Below, piece after piece: positions 27,192-35,606 of a DNA stretch of 64,000 nt. Both the position numbers and the translations under genes were made by a program. This stretch comes from Petrimonas sp. (GTDB taxonomy: Bacteria; Bacteroidota; Bacteroidia; Bacteroidales; Dysgonomonadaceae): the NCBI GenBank assembly GCA_012839475.1, contig DUNG01000020.1, forward strand, positions 248,001 to 312,000, in the 5' to 3' direction. Positions within the stretch are counted from its first letter, which is position 1. Each line of letters opens with the position of its first letter. Under the pieces are notes generated by a model. The model saw nothing but the letters and a program-made list of their open reading frames with translations, had not been told where the DNA came from and ran no database searches.

Positions 27192-28238
27192 ATGATGGAA
27201 AACAAGATCTATTGGCTGTCACTCCTGTTTCTAATCGCTTTCAACGGTTGTATTTCTAAAGAGCAGCAAAATGAACAACCTGATTCGAAAAAACAGAAGA
27301 TTATCTTTGAAACAGACCTTGGAAACGACATTGACGATGCCTTGGCACTTGATATGCTCTACAAGTACCAAGATGCCGGTGATATAGAGTTGTTAGGAAT
27401 TATGCTCAACAAGGAGGGTGCGCATCCTCCGGAGTTCACGGACATCATGAACAGCTGGTATGGCTACCCTGATATTCCCATCGGGATTATCCACAATGGT
27501 GTGGAGTGTGAACACGATGCCACGAATTACGCCAAATGCGTATCACTCATGAAGGATGAAAACGGAGGGCCCAAATTTCAACGCTACCTGAACGACCATA
27601 CCGCTTTACCGGAAGCCCACCTGTTGTATCGTGAACTACTGGCTCAACAAGCGGATCACTCTGTTACCATCATCTCGGTAGGGTTCTCCACCAACCTGGC
27701 TCGATTACTCGATACCTCCCCTGATGAATTTTCGAAGTTGACGGGGCAAGAGTTGGTCGCACAAAAAGTAAAGTTGTTGTGCACCATGGCAGGCTGCTTC
27801 AATAACCCGGAGTGGTATGAGTACAACGTGGTAGAAGATATCCCCGCCGCCAAAAAAGTTTTCTCGGAGTGGCCCACCCCACTGGTTACTTCACCGTTTG
27901 AAGTGGGTATGGCCATCCACTACCCGGCCACCAGTATCGAAAATGATTTTAAATGGGCAGCCGAACACCCGCTGGTAGATGCCTACCGATGCTACCATGA
28001 GATGCCTTACGATCGGCCCACTTGGGATTTGACTTCTGTCTTATACGTGGTCGAAGGCCCCTCCTATTTCAATGTTTCTGAGGCTGGCAAGATCGAGGTG
28101 TCTGATCAAGGTGCAACCACGTTCACACCGGAAGAGAACGGGAATCGGCATTACCTTTCGGTGGACTCCTTGCAAGCCGAACAGATCAAGCAGCGTTTCA
28201 TTCAGCTAATCACCCAACAACCCGCCAATTTCGAGTAA
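27192..28238 (+). CDS. Nucleoside hydrolase, lipoprotein
   Basis: The 348-residue protein starts with a lipoprotein signal peptide (hydrophobic LLFLIAF then NGC, lipid Cys near residue 20). It contains the inosine-uridine hydrolase Asp cluster ETDLGNDIDDALAL (near 41-54) that binds calcium and ribose, and an EYNVVEDIPAAKKVF block corresponding to the family's second ribose-binding motif. The family splits nucleosides to free base and ribose. Membrane anchoring puts the reaction outside the cytoplasm. Two ATGs are in tandem; either could start. It opens a run of four plus-strand genes (with ribokinase, permease and a second hydrolase), and ribokinase follows after 39 bp. Base specificity cannot be predicted. 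Confidence 0.88.
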   Translation: MMENKIYWLSLLFLIAFNGCISKEQQNEQPDSKKQKIIFETDLGNDIDDALALDMLYKYQDAGDIELLGIMLNKEGAHPPEFTDIMNSWYGYPDIPIGIIHNGVECEHDATNYAKCVSLMKDENGGPKFQRYLNDHTALPEAHLLYRELLAQQADHSVTIISVGFSTNLARLLDTSPDEFSKLTGQELVAQKVKLLCTMAGCFNNPEWYEYNVVEDIPAAKKVFSEWPTPLVTSPFEVGMAIHYPATSIENDFKWAAEHPLVDAYRCYHEMPYDRPTWDLTSVLYVVEGPSYFNVSEAGKIEVSDQGATTFTPEENGNRHYLSVDSLQAEQIKQRFIQLITQQPANFE

Positions 28239-28277
28239 CGTAACCCTATAAAGTTGAACAACTTACACCATCAAAAT

Positions 28278-29198
28278 ATGCGAAAAAAAATAGTCGTTAT
28301 CGGTAGTTCGAACACAGACTTGATCGGGAAAGTAAAAGAGTTCCCCAAGGCGGGAGAAACCATCATGGGGGTTTCGTACCTGCAAGCAAATGGAGGCAAA
28401 GGGGCCAACCAAGCGTTGGCGGCACACCGACTGGGTGGGGAGGTGAAATTTATCGCCAGCGTGGGAAATGATTCCAACGGCTTGAACTCGCTCGAGTATT
28501 ACCAGAAAGAGGGGCTGGACGCCTCCCTCTCTTTCATTACCGATGAGGCTCCGTCCGGGGTCGCACTCATTTGGGTGAATGAGAAAGGAGAAAACAGCAT
28601 CGTGGTGATACCGGGAGCCAATGGATTGCTTTCACCACAACGCATCCATAACATCAAAGAGGAAGTACTGAAGGCCGATCTAATTGTCATGCAGATGGAG
28701 ATCCCTTACGAAACGGTAAAAACGGTATGCGATATAGCTCATGAGAACGACAAGAAAGTACTACTGAACGTGGCTCCCGCAAGCAAACTCGATTCTGACA
28801 TCATCAGGAAAATCGACATCTTAGTAGTAAACGAAACGGAGGCAGAAACGATTTCCGGGAAAAAAATGGAGGAGATTGGAGAAGAAGCGATCGTGGACGC
28901 CTTGTTGGCTATGGGGGCCAAAACCGTACTCCTAACCTTAGGGAAACGGGGATCGGTAATTAAAACCGGCGGAACGTTCAAACATTTCCCCGCCTTTAAA
29001 GTCAAGGCGGTCGACACCACCGCCGCGGGTGACACCTTTTGTGGTGCAATAGCTGCAGAATGGGCCAGGGGCAACGACTGGGATGAAGCGATCCGATTCG
29101 CGACAGCCGCCGCGGCCATCTGCGTCACGAAGATGGGTGCACAACCATCGATTCCCACCGAGCAGGAGGTGCGCTCTTTTTTAAAACGAGTTATTTGA
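28278..29198 (+). CDS. rbsK: Ribokinase
   Basis: The 306-residue PfkB-family kinase has the N-terminal signature with GSSNTDLIGKV, the ribose-binding NGGKGANQALAA block and the C-terminal ATP/anion-hole motif DTTAAGDTF with catalytic Asp. It phosphorylates ribose to ribose-5-phosphate in the cytoplasm, feeding the pentose phosphate pathway. The ATG at 28278 is chosen; an upstream in-frame TTG (28254) would add eight residues without family support. Its position between nucleoside hydrolase and sugar permease genes strongly supports ribose as substrate. Confidence 0.94.
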   Translation: MRKKIVVIGSSNTDLIGKVKEFPKAGETIMGVSYLQANGGKGANQALAAHRLGGEVKFIASVGNDSNGLNSLEYYQKEGLDASLSFITDEAPSGVALIWVNEKGENSIVVIPGANGLLSPQRIHNIKEEVLKADLIVMQMEIPYETVKTVCDIAHENDKKVLLNVAPASKLDSDIIRKIDILVVNETEAETISGKKMEEIGEEAIVDALLAMGAKTVLLTLGKRGSVIKTGGTFKHFPAFKVKAVDTTAAGDTFCGAIAAEWARGNDWDEAIRFATAAAAICVTKMGAQPSIPTEQEVRSFLKRVI

Positions 29199-29229
29199 TG
29201 TATAGTGAACAACCTAAACTTGTAGCCGT

Positions 29230-30240
29230 ATGTTTATAGTAAGTAATTACCTGTTAGCAGTGATTTTATGCGTGGTCACCATGATCTGTTGGGGCTCCTG
29301 GGGCAACACGCAGAAATTGGCCGCCAAAACATGGCGTTATGAACTGTTTTATTGGGATTACGTGATTGGCATCGTGCTCCTCGCCATCCTACTTGGCTTC
29401 ACACTCGGAAGCGTGGGTGATGAGGGGCGTAGCTTTATTGCCGATATATCCCAAGTAAGTACCAAGAACTTCTGGAGTGCCTTCACGGGGGGCATTATCT
29501 TCAATGCCTCCAACATTTTACTATCGGCCTCCATCTCGATGGCCGGGATGTCAGTGGCCTTTCCCGTGGGGGTAGGACTGGCCCTGGTACTGGGCGTCTT
29601 TATCAACTACTTCGGTGCACCACAAGGCGATCCCGTCATCTTGTTCTTGGGGGTAGCCTTGATCGTTGTCGCGATCGTGTTAAATGGTATTGCTTCAGGA
29701 AAAGTGAGCAAGGGAACGGCAGAGGGACAAACCAAGAAAAAGGGAATCATCGTGGCTATTTGTGCCGGATTCCTGATGTCGTTCTTCTACCGATTCGTGG
29801 CAGCCGCTATGGATTTGACCAACTTTGAAAATCCCACTGCCGGTATGCTCACACCTTATGGCGCATTCTTTATCTTCTCACTGGGAATCCTGGGGAGCAA
29901 CTTCATCTTCAACACGATTGCCATGAAAAAACCGTTCGACGGGGAACCGGTTACATTCGCCCAATACTTCAAGGGAAAAACAAAAACCCACCTGGTGGGT
30001 ATACTCGGGGGTATCATCTGGGGAATCGGCACCTCCTTCAGCTACATTGCCGCTGGAAAAGCCGGACCCGCGATCTCGTACGCGCTTGGCCAAGGGGCAC
30101 CCATGATTGCCGCATTATGGGGCGTATTTGTCTGGAAAGAGTTCAAGGGAGCCCCAAAAGCGGTTAACTACATGCTAACATTTATGTTTGTACTGTTTAT
30201 CGCGGGACTCTCACTCATCGTTGCCGCTGGAGGGAATTAA
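29230..30240 (+). CDS. GRP-family sugar permease (probable ribose uptake)
   Basis: The 336-residue protein has ten predicted membrane helices and belongs to the glucose/ribose porter (GRP, RbsU-like) group of the drug/metabolite transporter superfamily; CWGSWGNTQKLA in helix 1 and the paired half-repeats are typical. These carriers import sugars with protons. It follows ribokinase by 31 bp and precedes the second nucleoside hydrolase, so ribose released outside the membrane is the likely cargo. In the ribose-use locus described in Bacteroides a permease is likewise encoded with ribokinase and nucleoside hydrolase. Cargo is inferred from context. Confidence 0.85.
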   Translation: MFIVSNYLLAVILCVVTMICWGSWGNTQKLAAKTWRYELFYWDYVIGIVLLAILLGFTLGSVGDEGRSFIADISQVSTKNFWSAFTGGIIFNASNILLSASISMAGMSVAFPVGVGLALVLGVFINYFGAPQGDPVILFLGVALIVVAIVLNGIASGKVSKGTAEGQTKKKGIIVAICAGFLMSFFYRFVAAAMDLTNFENPTAGMLTPYGAFFIFSLGILGSNFIFNTIAMKKPFDGEPVTFAQYFKGKTKTHLVGILGGIIWGIGTSFSYIAAGKAGPAISYALGQGAPMIAALWGVFVWKEFKGAPKAVNYMLTFMFVLFIAGLSLIVAAGGN

Positions 30241-30323
30241 ACCTATAACGAACCAGTATGCCAATAGGAGGTAAATGATTATCAAAGGTTCCATTTACCA
30301 AAACAAACAAACAAGACAACCAT

Positions 30324-31304
30324 ATGAAAAAGAGCATCTTATCTTTAATTTTATTATCGTTTCACATGACTTCCTTTTGCCAAGATTTTCCTCGTATCAA
30401 CGAGGTAGACCGAATAAATCGCCTGAATCCACCGACTGGAAAAATTCGGATGGTGTTGGATACCGACACCTACAATGAGGTGGATGATCAGTTCGCATTG
30501 GCCTACGCGCTGCTTTCGCCTGAAAAACTGAAGGTGGAAGCTGTTTACGCGGCACCATTCCACAACGCTCGCTCCGAAAGTCCCGCCGACGGGATGGAGA
30601 AGAGCTACCAGGAGATTCTCCGACTACTGAAGTTCATGAACGTCCCTTCCGAAGGGTTCGTCTACAAGGGATCGACCGGTTACCTGCAGGACATTACGCG
30701 GCCCATTCGGAGCGAAGCGGCCCTTGACCTGGTGTCGAAGGCGTTAGCGAGCTCACCCGAAGATCCGCTATACGTGGTTCCCATCGGGTGCATTACCAAT
30801 ATTGCATCGGCCATCCTCATAGAGCCTCGCATCATCAACAACATCGTGGTTGTCTGGTTGGGAGGCAACGGACTTGACTGGCCCACGCAGAGGGAGTTCA
30901 ATCTGATGCAGGACGTGCTGGCCGCTCAAGTGGTGCTGAATTCCGGGGTCCCATTGGTGATAACACCCTGCCGACCGGTTGTATCGCACTTCCATACCAC
31001 CCTACCCGAACTGGCGCATTACCTGAAAGACAAGAATCCCCTGTCCAATTACCTCTACGAGATCGTGGCCGGGTATAACGCGCAAAACCTGGATGCCTGG
31101 TCAAAAGAGATATGGGACGTTGTAGCCATCGCATGGTTGGTCAACCCCGCGTGGGTGCCAACAAACTTGGTGCATAGCCCTATACTCACCGATCAGGTGA
31201 CGTATAGCAAAGACAACGCACGCCATTTTATCAGAATGGCCACCTCTTTGAACAGGGACGCTATTTTCAGGGATCTGTTTGCGAAACTAACCGCGGATAA
31301 GTAA
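30324..31304 (+). CDS. Nucleoside hydrolase, secreted (second copy)
   Basis: The 326-residue protein has a cleavable signal peptide (1-19, ending MTSFCQ; the Cys before Gln might instead be a lipid site) and inosine-uridine hydrolase motifs: VLDTDTYNEVDDQFAL near residue 46 and EFNLMQDVLAAQVVL near 195. It differs widely from the lipoprotein hydrolase at 27.2 kb, so it is not a recent duplicate; the pair may cover different nucleosides. It closes the ribose block, 83 bp after the permease gene. The convergent rhomboid gene ends 69 bp away. Confidence 0.87.
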   Translation: MKKSILSLILLSFHMTSFCQDFPRINEVDRINRLNPPTGKIRMVLDTDTYNEVDDQFALAYALLSPEKLKVEAVYAAPFHNARSESPADGMEKSYQEILRLLKFMNVPSEGFVYKGSTGYLQDITRPIRSEAALDLVSKALASSPEDPLYVVPIGCITNIASAILIEPRIINNIVVVWLGGNGLDWPTQREFNLMQDVLAAQVVLNSGVPLVITPCRPVVSHFHTTLPELAHYLKDKNPLSNYLYEIVAGYNAQNLDAWSKEIWDVVAIAWLVNPAWVPTNLVHSPILTDQVTYSKDNARHFIRMATSLNRDAIFRDLFAKLTADK

Positions 31305-31373
31305 TCGATAAAGCAAAGGGACGGCTAACGTTGCGTTGGCGCCTCAAGAAGTGGAGCACCGTCAACGGTTGAT

Positions 31374-32096
31374 CTATTTCTCACCGATCGAGTTATCGGT
31401 ATCGTTGCCACCATCGCTACCACCTTCAACGACGGCACCAGTTTCAGCATCAACCGTTTCCTCTTCCCAGAAGGGAAGTGGTTTTTGTGGCCCCTGATCG
31501 CGATAAATAATAGCAAGGAGGGAGCCAGTGATAGCGCCAGAGAGATGCCCCTCCCAGGAGATGGTAGCATCGATCCACTCGGTGAACGGGAAGATGCTCC
31601 ATATCGTACTTCCATAGATAAAGGCAACCACCAGCGAAACGGCGACCAGCGGAATGTACTTGCGCAACAATCCGCTGAAAAAGAGAAAAAAGAGCAGTGC
31701 GAAGACCAACCCGCTCGCACCCACATGATACACACCCCGCCCAATACCCCAGGTAAGCAAACCGCTCATAAACCACATGTAGAGGAACGAGCGGAACGCA
31801 ATCTTGCTGTAAAAGTAGAAATGAAACCAGATAAGGATTAATAGGGGGAGCGTGTTGGACCAGACGTGAGAGAGTGATGAATGGATGAAGGGCGCAAGCA
31901 AAACACCCTTTAACCCGCTCAACTCCCGAGGCATGATACCCCACTGCGATAGCCTCTCACCAAGAACATCGGACTGATCTACCGCGAACGCTAGCCAAAC
32001 CAACACTACCCAAACGAAAGAGGGCAAAAACGCCAGCCAAACACGTTTTTTTTCAAAAAAGGGTCCCGAGGGGGGGATTATATCGTTGCTATTCAT
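31374..32096 (-). CDS. Rhomboid family intramembrane serine protease
   Basis: The 240-residue membrane protein has about six helices with the rhomboid signatures: SHVWSNTLPLL, the catalytic Ser in GASGLVFAL and the catalytic His in GHLSGAITG. It would cleave membrane-spanning substrates within the bilayer; substrates are unknown. The tail after the last helix is acidic and Gly-rich. The ATG at 32096 fits; a longer frame upstream has no family support. A second rhomboid lies at 43.3 kb, with different sequence and length. Confidence 0.9.
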   Translation of the reverse strand: MNSNDIIPPSGPFFEKKRVWLAFLPSFVWVVLVWLAFAVDQSDVLGERLSQWGIMPRELSGLKGVLLAPFIHSSLSHVWSNTLPLLILIWFHFYFYSKIAFRSFLYMWFMSGLLTWGIGRGVYHVGASGLVFALLFFLFFSGLLRKYIPLVAVSLVVAFIYGSTIWSIFPFTEWIDATISWEGHLSGAITGSLLAIIYRDQGPQKPLPFWEEETVDAETGAVVEGGSDGGNDTDNSIGEK

Positions 32097-32282
32097 ACAA
32101 TAAAAGCTTAACGCCCACCTATCGCGAAAATACAAACAAATTCATTTCCGACAGCAGGATTTCCATGTGAAAGCAGTCGGCAATATTAGTAAGACAAATT
32201 GAAAAGAACGAGGAGAAGACCTGAAAATCAATACAATCGTGACCCAGAACTACCGGGCCATTAATTTAAAATCATTTTTTTG

Positions 32283-32313
32283 TTTGTGAAGTGATTTTAA
32301 TTGGCTATCTTTC
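32283..32313 (+). promoter_or_regulatory. Promoter of the alpha-glucan operon
   Basis: TTTG at 32283-32286, a 19-bp spacer, then TATCTTTC at 32306-32313 (one base from TAnnTTTG). The debranching-enzyme ATG follows 40 bp on. Confidence 0.6.
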
Positions 32314-32353
32314 GCAAGTATTACATAGAAACCAACCTCTAATTTTCCCGGCG

Positions 32354-34327
32354 ATGAGCTATCTGAAATTCAACAAAGACCTGATGATAAACCTCGAATA
32401 CTCCTTATACAGGAACGTACTGAGGACCAACCGTAAGGGAGCGTATCAAAATACATCCATATCGGGTTGTAACACCACCAAGTATCAAGGACTCTTGGTG
32501 ATGCCCGTACCGTATCTGGACGACGAGAACCACCTTATCCTCTCCTCGTTCGACGAAACGGTGATTCAACGCGGGGCGGAGTTTAACCTCGGCATCCATC
32601 GCTACTCGGGAGGTGAATACAGCCCGAAAGGGCATAAATACATCCGCGAGTTCAACTGCGACAGCGTGCCGAAGACCATCTACCGGGTGGGTGGCGTGAT
32701 TTTATCGAAAGAGATCATGTTCTCCTCCAAGGAAAATCGGTTGATGATACGGTATATTCTAATTGACGCTCACTCGCCCACGACCATTCGCTTCAGGCCA
32801 TTCCTCGCCTTCCGCCGGTCGTCCCAACTCACCCAGGAAAACGATCAGGTAGATCGATCCTACCGGGAGGTTGAAAACGGCATCAGCACCTGCATGTACT
32901 TCGGCTACCCGGAACTGTTCATGCAGTTTAACAAGAAGCCGGAGTTCGTCTACTATCCTGACTGGTACCGCAACATCGAGTACCTCCAAGATCTCCAACG
33001 GGGCGACACCTATACGGAGGACCTCTACGTGCCGGGTTATTTCGAGATGCCCATCGAAAAGGGCGAAGAGATCCTCTTCTCGGCCGGGGATATCCTGGTA
33101 GACACCTCGACCCTTGCCGATGAGTTTAATTTCGAGATAGAGAAACGAACGCCGCGCTCTAGTTTCTACAACTGCCTGAAAAACTCGAGCCATCAGTTTT
33201 ACTATACCCCTTCCAAAGAGGAGTGCTACCTGCTGGCCGGATATCCGTGGTTCAAGGTGCGCGCAAGAGACCAGTTCATCGCTCTCCCCGGCTGTACGAT
33301 CGCGGTGGACAAACCAAACGACTTTGAACGGATCATGGACAGTGCTATCCCCCACCTGCGCGACTTCATGACCGATAAGCCCTCCAAAGGGTATCTCAAG
33401 CAGGTGGAAGACCCCGACGTACTGTTATGGGTAACATGGGCGCTCCAACAATACTGGAAAGAACGAAAAGAGGAGTTCAACAAAAAATACCCCGACTTCC
33501 TGTACGAGGTAATCGGGTATATCACCGGGGGCAAACACCCCAACCTGGTGGTGGATAGCGATAATGGACTACTATTGACGTACGGGCGTGACGTGGCAGT
33601 CAGCTGGATGAACGCCACGATAAACAACAAACCGGTCAACCCGAGGACGGGGTACCTGGTAGAATTTAACGCGTTGTGGTATAACGCGCTCAAGTTCGCT
33701 CAGGAGGTGGCCACCGAAGCGAGCGAGGAGAAGTTGGCAAAGAAGTTTGAAAAACGAGCGCGTCTCGTCGGCAACTCCTTCAAGGAGACCTTCCTAAACG
33801 AAGCTGGATACCTCTACGACTACGTGGACGGGACTTTTAAAGACCCAGACGTGCGCCCCAACATGATTTTCGCCGTATCGCTTCCCTACTCCCCGCTGGA
33901 GAGAAGCCAAAAAAAGACGGTTCTCGACTTCGTAACAAAGGAACTGTTCACCCCCCGCGGACTCCGTACCGTGACACCGAAAAGCGAGAAGTTTCACCCC
34001 CGGTACGCCGGCAACGAGCAGGAGAAAAAAGTCGCCTACTTCAACGGCATGGCTTTCCCTTGGCTACTGGGAGCCTATATTGAAGCGTACTTGAACGTGT
34101 TTCAAATGAGCGGTCTCTCATTGACCGACCGAATCATGGTGGAGATGGAGGGACAGATGCAGAACGACTGCATCGGGACCATCTCTGAGTTCTATGACCC
34201 CAACCCGCCGTTTATCGCGCACGGTGCCTATTCGTTTGCCATGAGCGTTGGCGAGTTGTTAAGGGCGAAACACGTTATGAAGCCCTATAAAGAAAAATTG
34301 GAACATCATTTAATTACGAACGCATGA
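32354..34327 (+). CDS. Glycogen debranching enzyme, amylo-alpha-1,6-glucosidase type
   Basis: The 657-residue protein has the N-terminal beta-sandwich domain (GCNTTKYQGLLV near residue 35) and the C-terminal (alpha/alpha)6 glucosidase domain of the GDE family (YPWFKVRARDQFIALPG and VEFNALWYNAL). It would remove alpha-1,6 branches from glycogen or similar glucans in the cytoplasm. In many relatives the active-site block reads TWMDA; here it reads SWMNA. The ATG at 32354 is chosen because the preceding in-frame residues fall in the promoter and leader. The stop overlaps the next start (ATGA), showing translational coupling. Confidence 0.88.
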   Translation: MSYLKFNKDLMINLEYSLYRNVLRTNRKGAYQNTSISGCNTTKYQGLLVMPVPYLDDENHLILSSFDETVIQRGAEFNLGIHRYSGGEYSPKGHKYIREFNCDSVPKTIYRVGGVILSKEIMFSSKENRLMIRYILIDAHSPTTIRFRPFLAFRRSSQLTQENDQVDRSYREVENGISTCMYFGYPELFMQFNKKPEFVYYPDWYRNIEYLQDLQRGDTYTEDLYVPGYFEMPIEKGEEILFSAGDILVDTSTLADEFNFEIEKRTPRSSFYNCLKNSSHQFYYTPSKEECYLLAGYPWFKVRARDQFIALPGCTIAVDKPNDFERIMDSAIPHLRDFMTDKPSKGYLKQVEDPDVLLWVTWALQQYWKERKEEFNKKYPDFLYEVIGYITGGKHPNLVVDSDNGLLLTYGRDVAVSWMNATINNKPVNPRTGYLVEFNALWYNALKFAQEVATEASEEKLAKKFEKRARLVGNSFKETFLNEAGYLYDYVDGTFKDPDVRPNMIFAVSLPYSPLERSQKKTVLDFVTKELFTPRGLRTVTPKSEKFHPRYAGNEQEKKVAYFNGMAFPWLLGAYIEAYLNVFQMSGLSLTDRIMVEMEGQMQNDCIGTISEFYDPNPPFIAHGAYSFAMSVGELLRAKHVMKPYKEKLEHHLITNA

Positions 34328-35583
34328 GAGCACTAATGTTTGGTTGGGAATTCCCACCACATATTTTGGGAGGACTGGGAACCGCGAGTTATGGAATGAC
34401 TAAAGGCATGGCCAAACAAGAGGATATGGAACTCATTTTCGTGATCCCAAAGCCATCGGGTGACGAAGACCAGAGTTTCATGAAGATCATCGGGGCCAAT
34501 AATACACCCATCGTCTGGCGCGACGTGGCACCGGAAACGGTGAAGACGAGGTTCGAGAAGTACATGGACCCCAACGAGTACTACCGCCTGAGGGAAAATA
34601 TTTACGCCGACTTCAACTACATGCATACCAACGACATGGGGTGTATCGAGTTCTCAGGGAGGTATCCGCAGAACATCCTGGAGGAGACCAACAACTACTC
34701 CATCGTGGCGGGGGTGATCGCGCGCGCGTACGATTTTGACGTGATTCACGCGCACGACTGGCTAACATACCCAGCCGGGCTCCACGCGAAGAGCGTTTCG
34801 GGTAAACCGGTAGTCATCCACGTGCATGCCACCGAATTCGACCGTAGCCGGGGGAAACCAAATCCCACCGTGTACGGGATCGAAAAAAACGGGATGGACA
34901 ACTGTGACCACATCATCTGCGTGAGCGAGCATACGCGGCGTATCGTGATCGAGAACTACCATCAACCGCACTGGAAAGTGACCGCCGTACATAACGCGGT
35001 GGAACCGCTCAGCCCCGAGATCGAGGCGATCGAGCGCATCTCGGGAGTACCCGAGAAAGTGGTCACCTTCTTGGGACGCATCACCATGCAAAAGGGACCC
35101 GAGTTCTTCGTGGATGCGGCGACGCAGGTAATCCAAAAAACCGACCACATCCGGTTCGTGATGGCAGGCAGCGGCGATATGATGGATGAGATGATCGCGC
35201 TGGTAGCTGATCGGGGCATCGCGCACAAATTCCACTTCACCGGATTCCTCCGTGGTAAACAGGTGTACGAGTTACTCAAATCGAGTGATGTCTACGTCAT
35301 GCCCTCGGTATCAGAACCCTTCGGCATCTCGCCCCTCGAGGCGATGCAATGCAACGTGCCAAGCATCATCTCCTACCAGTCGGGCTGCTCGGAGATCCTG
35401 ACCAACGTGATTAAAACCGATTACTGGGATGTGGATTCGATGGCCGACGCCATCTACTCCATATGCACCTACCCCGCCATGGCCGAACACCTTAAGGTAG
35501 AAGGAAAGCGGGAGGTGGACAACATTAAATGGGAAAATGCCGGGCTCAAGATCCGGAAGATATATGACAGTCTCGTTTCATGA
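34324..35583 (+). CDS. GT4-family glycosyltransferase, glycogen-synthase-like
   Basis: The 419-residue GT-B enzyme has an N-terminal EFPPHILGGLGTA nucleotide-sugar/acceptor loop, HAHDWLTYPAG, and the EPFGISPLEAMQC retaining-transferase motif in the C-terminal Rossmann domain. It lies between a debranching enzyme and a GH57 protein and is coupled to both by 4-bp ATGA overlaps, so synthesis of an alpha-glucan (glycogen or a related storage polymer) is likely. Similar three-gene operons are common in Bacteroidales. Donor sugar (UDP- or ADP-glucose) cannot be read from sequence. Confidence 0.85.
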   Translation: MRALMFGWEFPPHILGGLGTASYGMTKGMAKQEDMELIFVIPKPSGDEDQSFMKIIGANNTPIVWRDVAPETVKTRFEKYMDPNEYYRLRENIYADFNYMHTNDMGCIEFSGRYPQNILEETNNYSIVAGVIARAYDFDVIHAHDWLTYPAGLHAKSVSGKPVVIHVHATEFDRSRGKPNPTVYGIEKNGMDNCDHIICVSEHTRRIVIENYHQPHWKVTAVHNAVEPLSPEIEAIERISGVPEKVVTFLGRITMQKGPEFFVDAATQVIQKTDHIRFVMAGSGDMMDEMIALVADRGIAHKFHFTGFLRGKQVYELLKSSDVYVMPSVSEPFGISPLEAMQCNVPSIISYQSGCSEILTNVIKTDYWDVDSMADAIYSICTYPAMAEHLKVEGKREVDNIKWENAGLKIRKIYDSLVS

Positions 35584-35606
35584 TACATACAAATAATATA
35601 AATCGT

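Noticed and set aside
27071-27259. 62-codon plus-strand frame before the nucleoside hydrolase
   Set aside because: It crosses the divergent control region and overlaps the hydrolase start in another frame; composition is that of AT-rich noncoding DNA.
35580-35606. GH57 start at the ATGA overlap
   Set aside because: Kept as an alternative only; family proteins begin at MKNICFYFQ, nine codons later. Translational coupling could still favour the earlier ATG.
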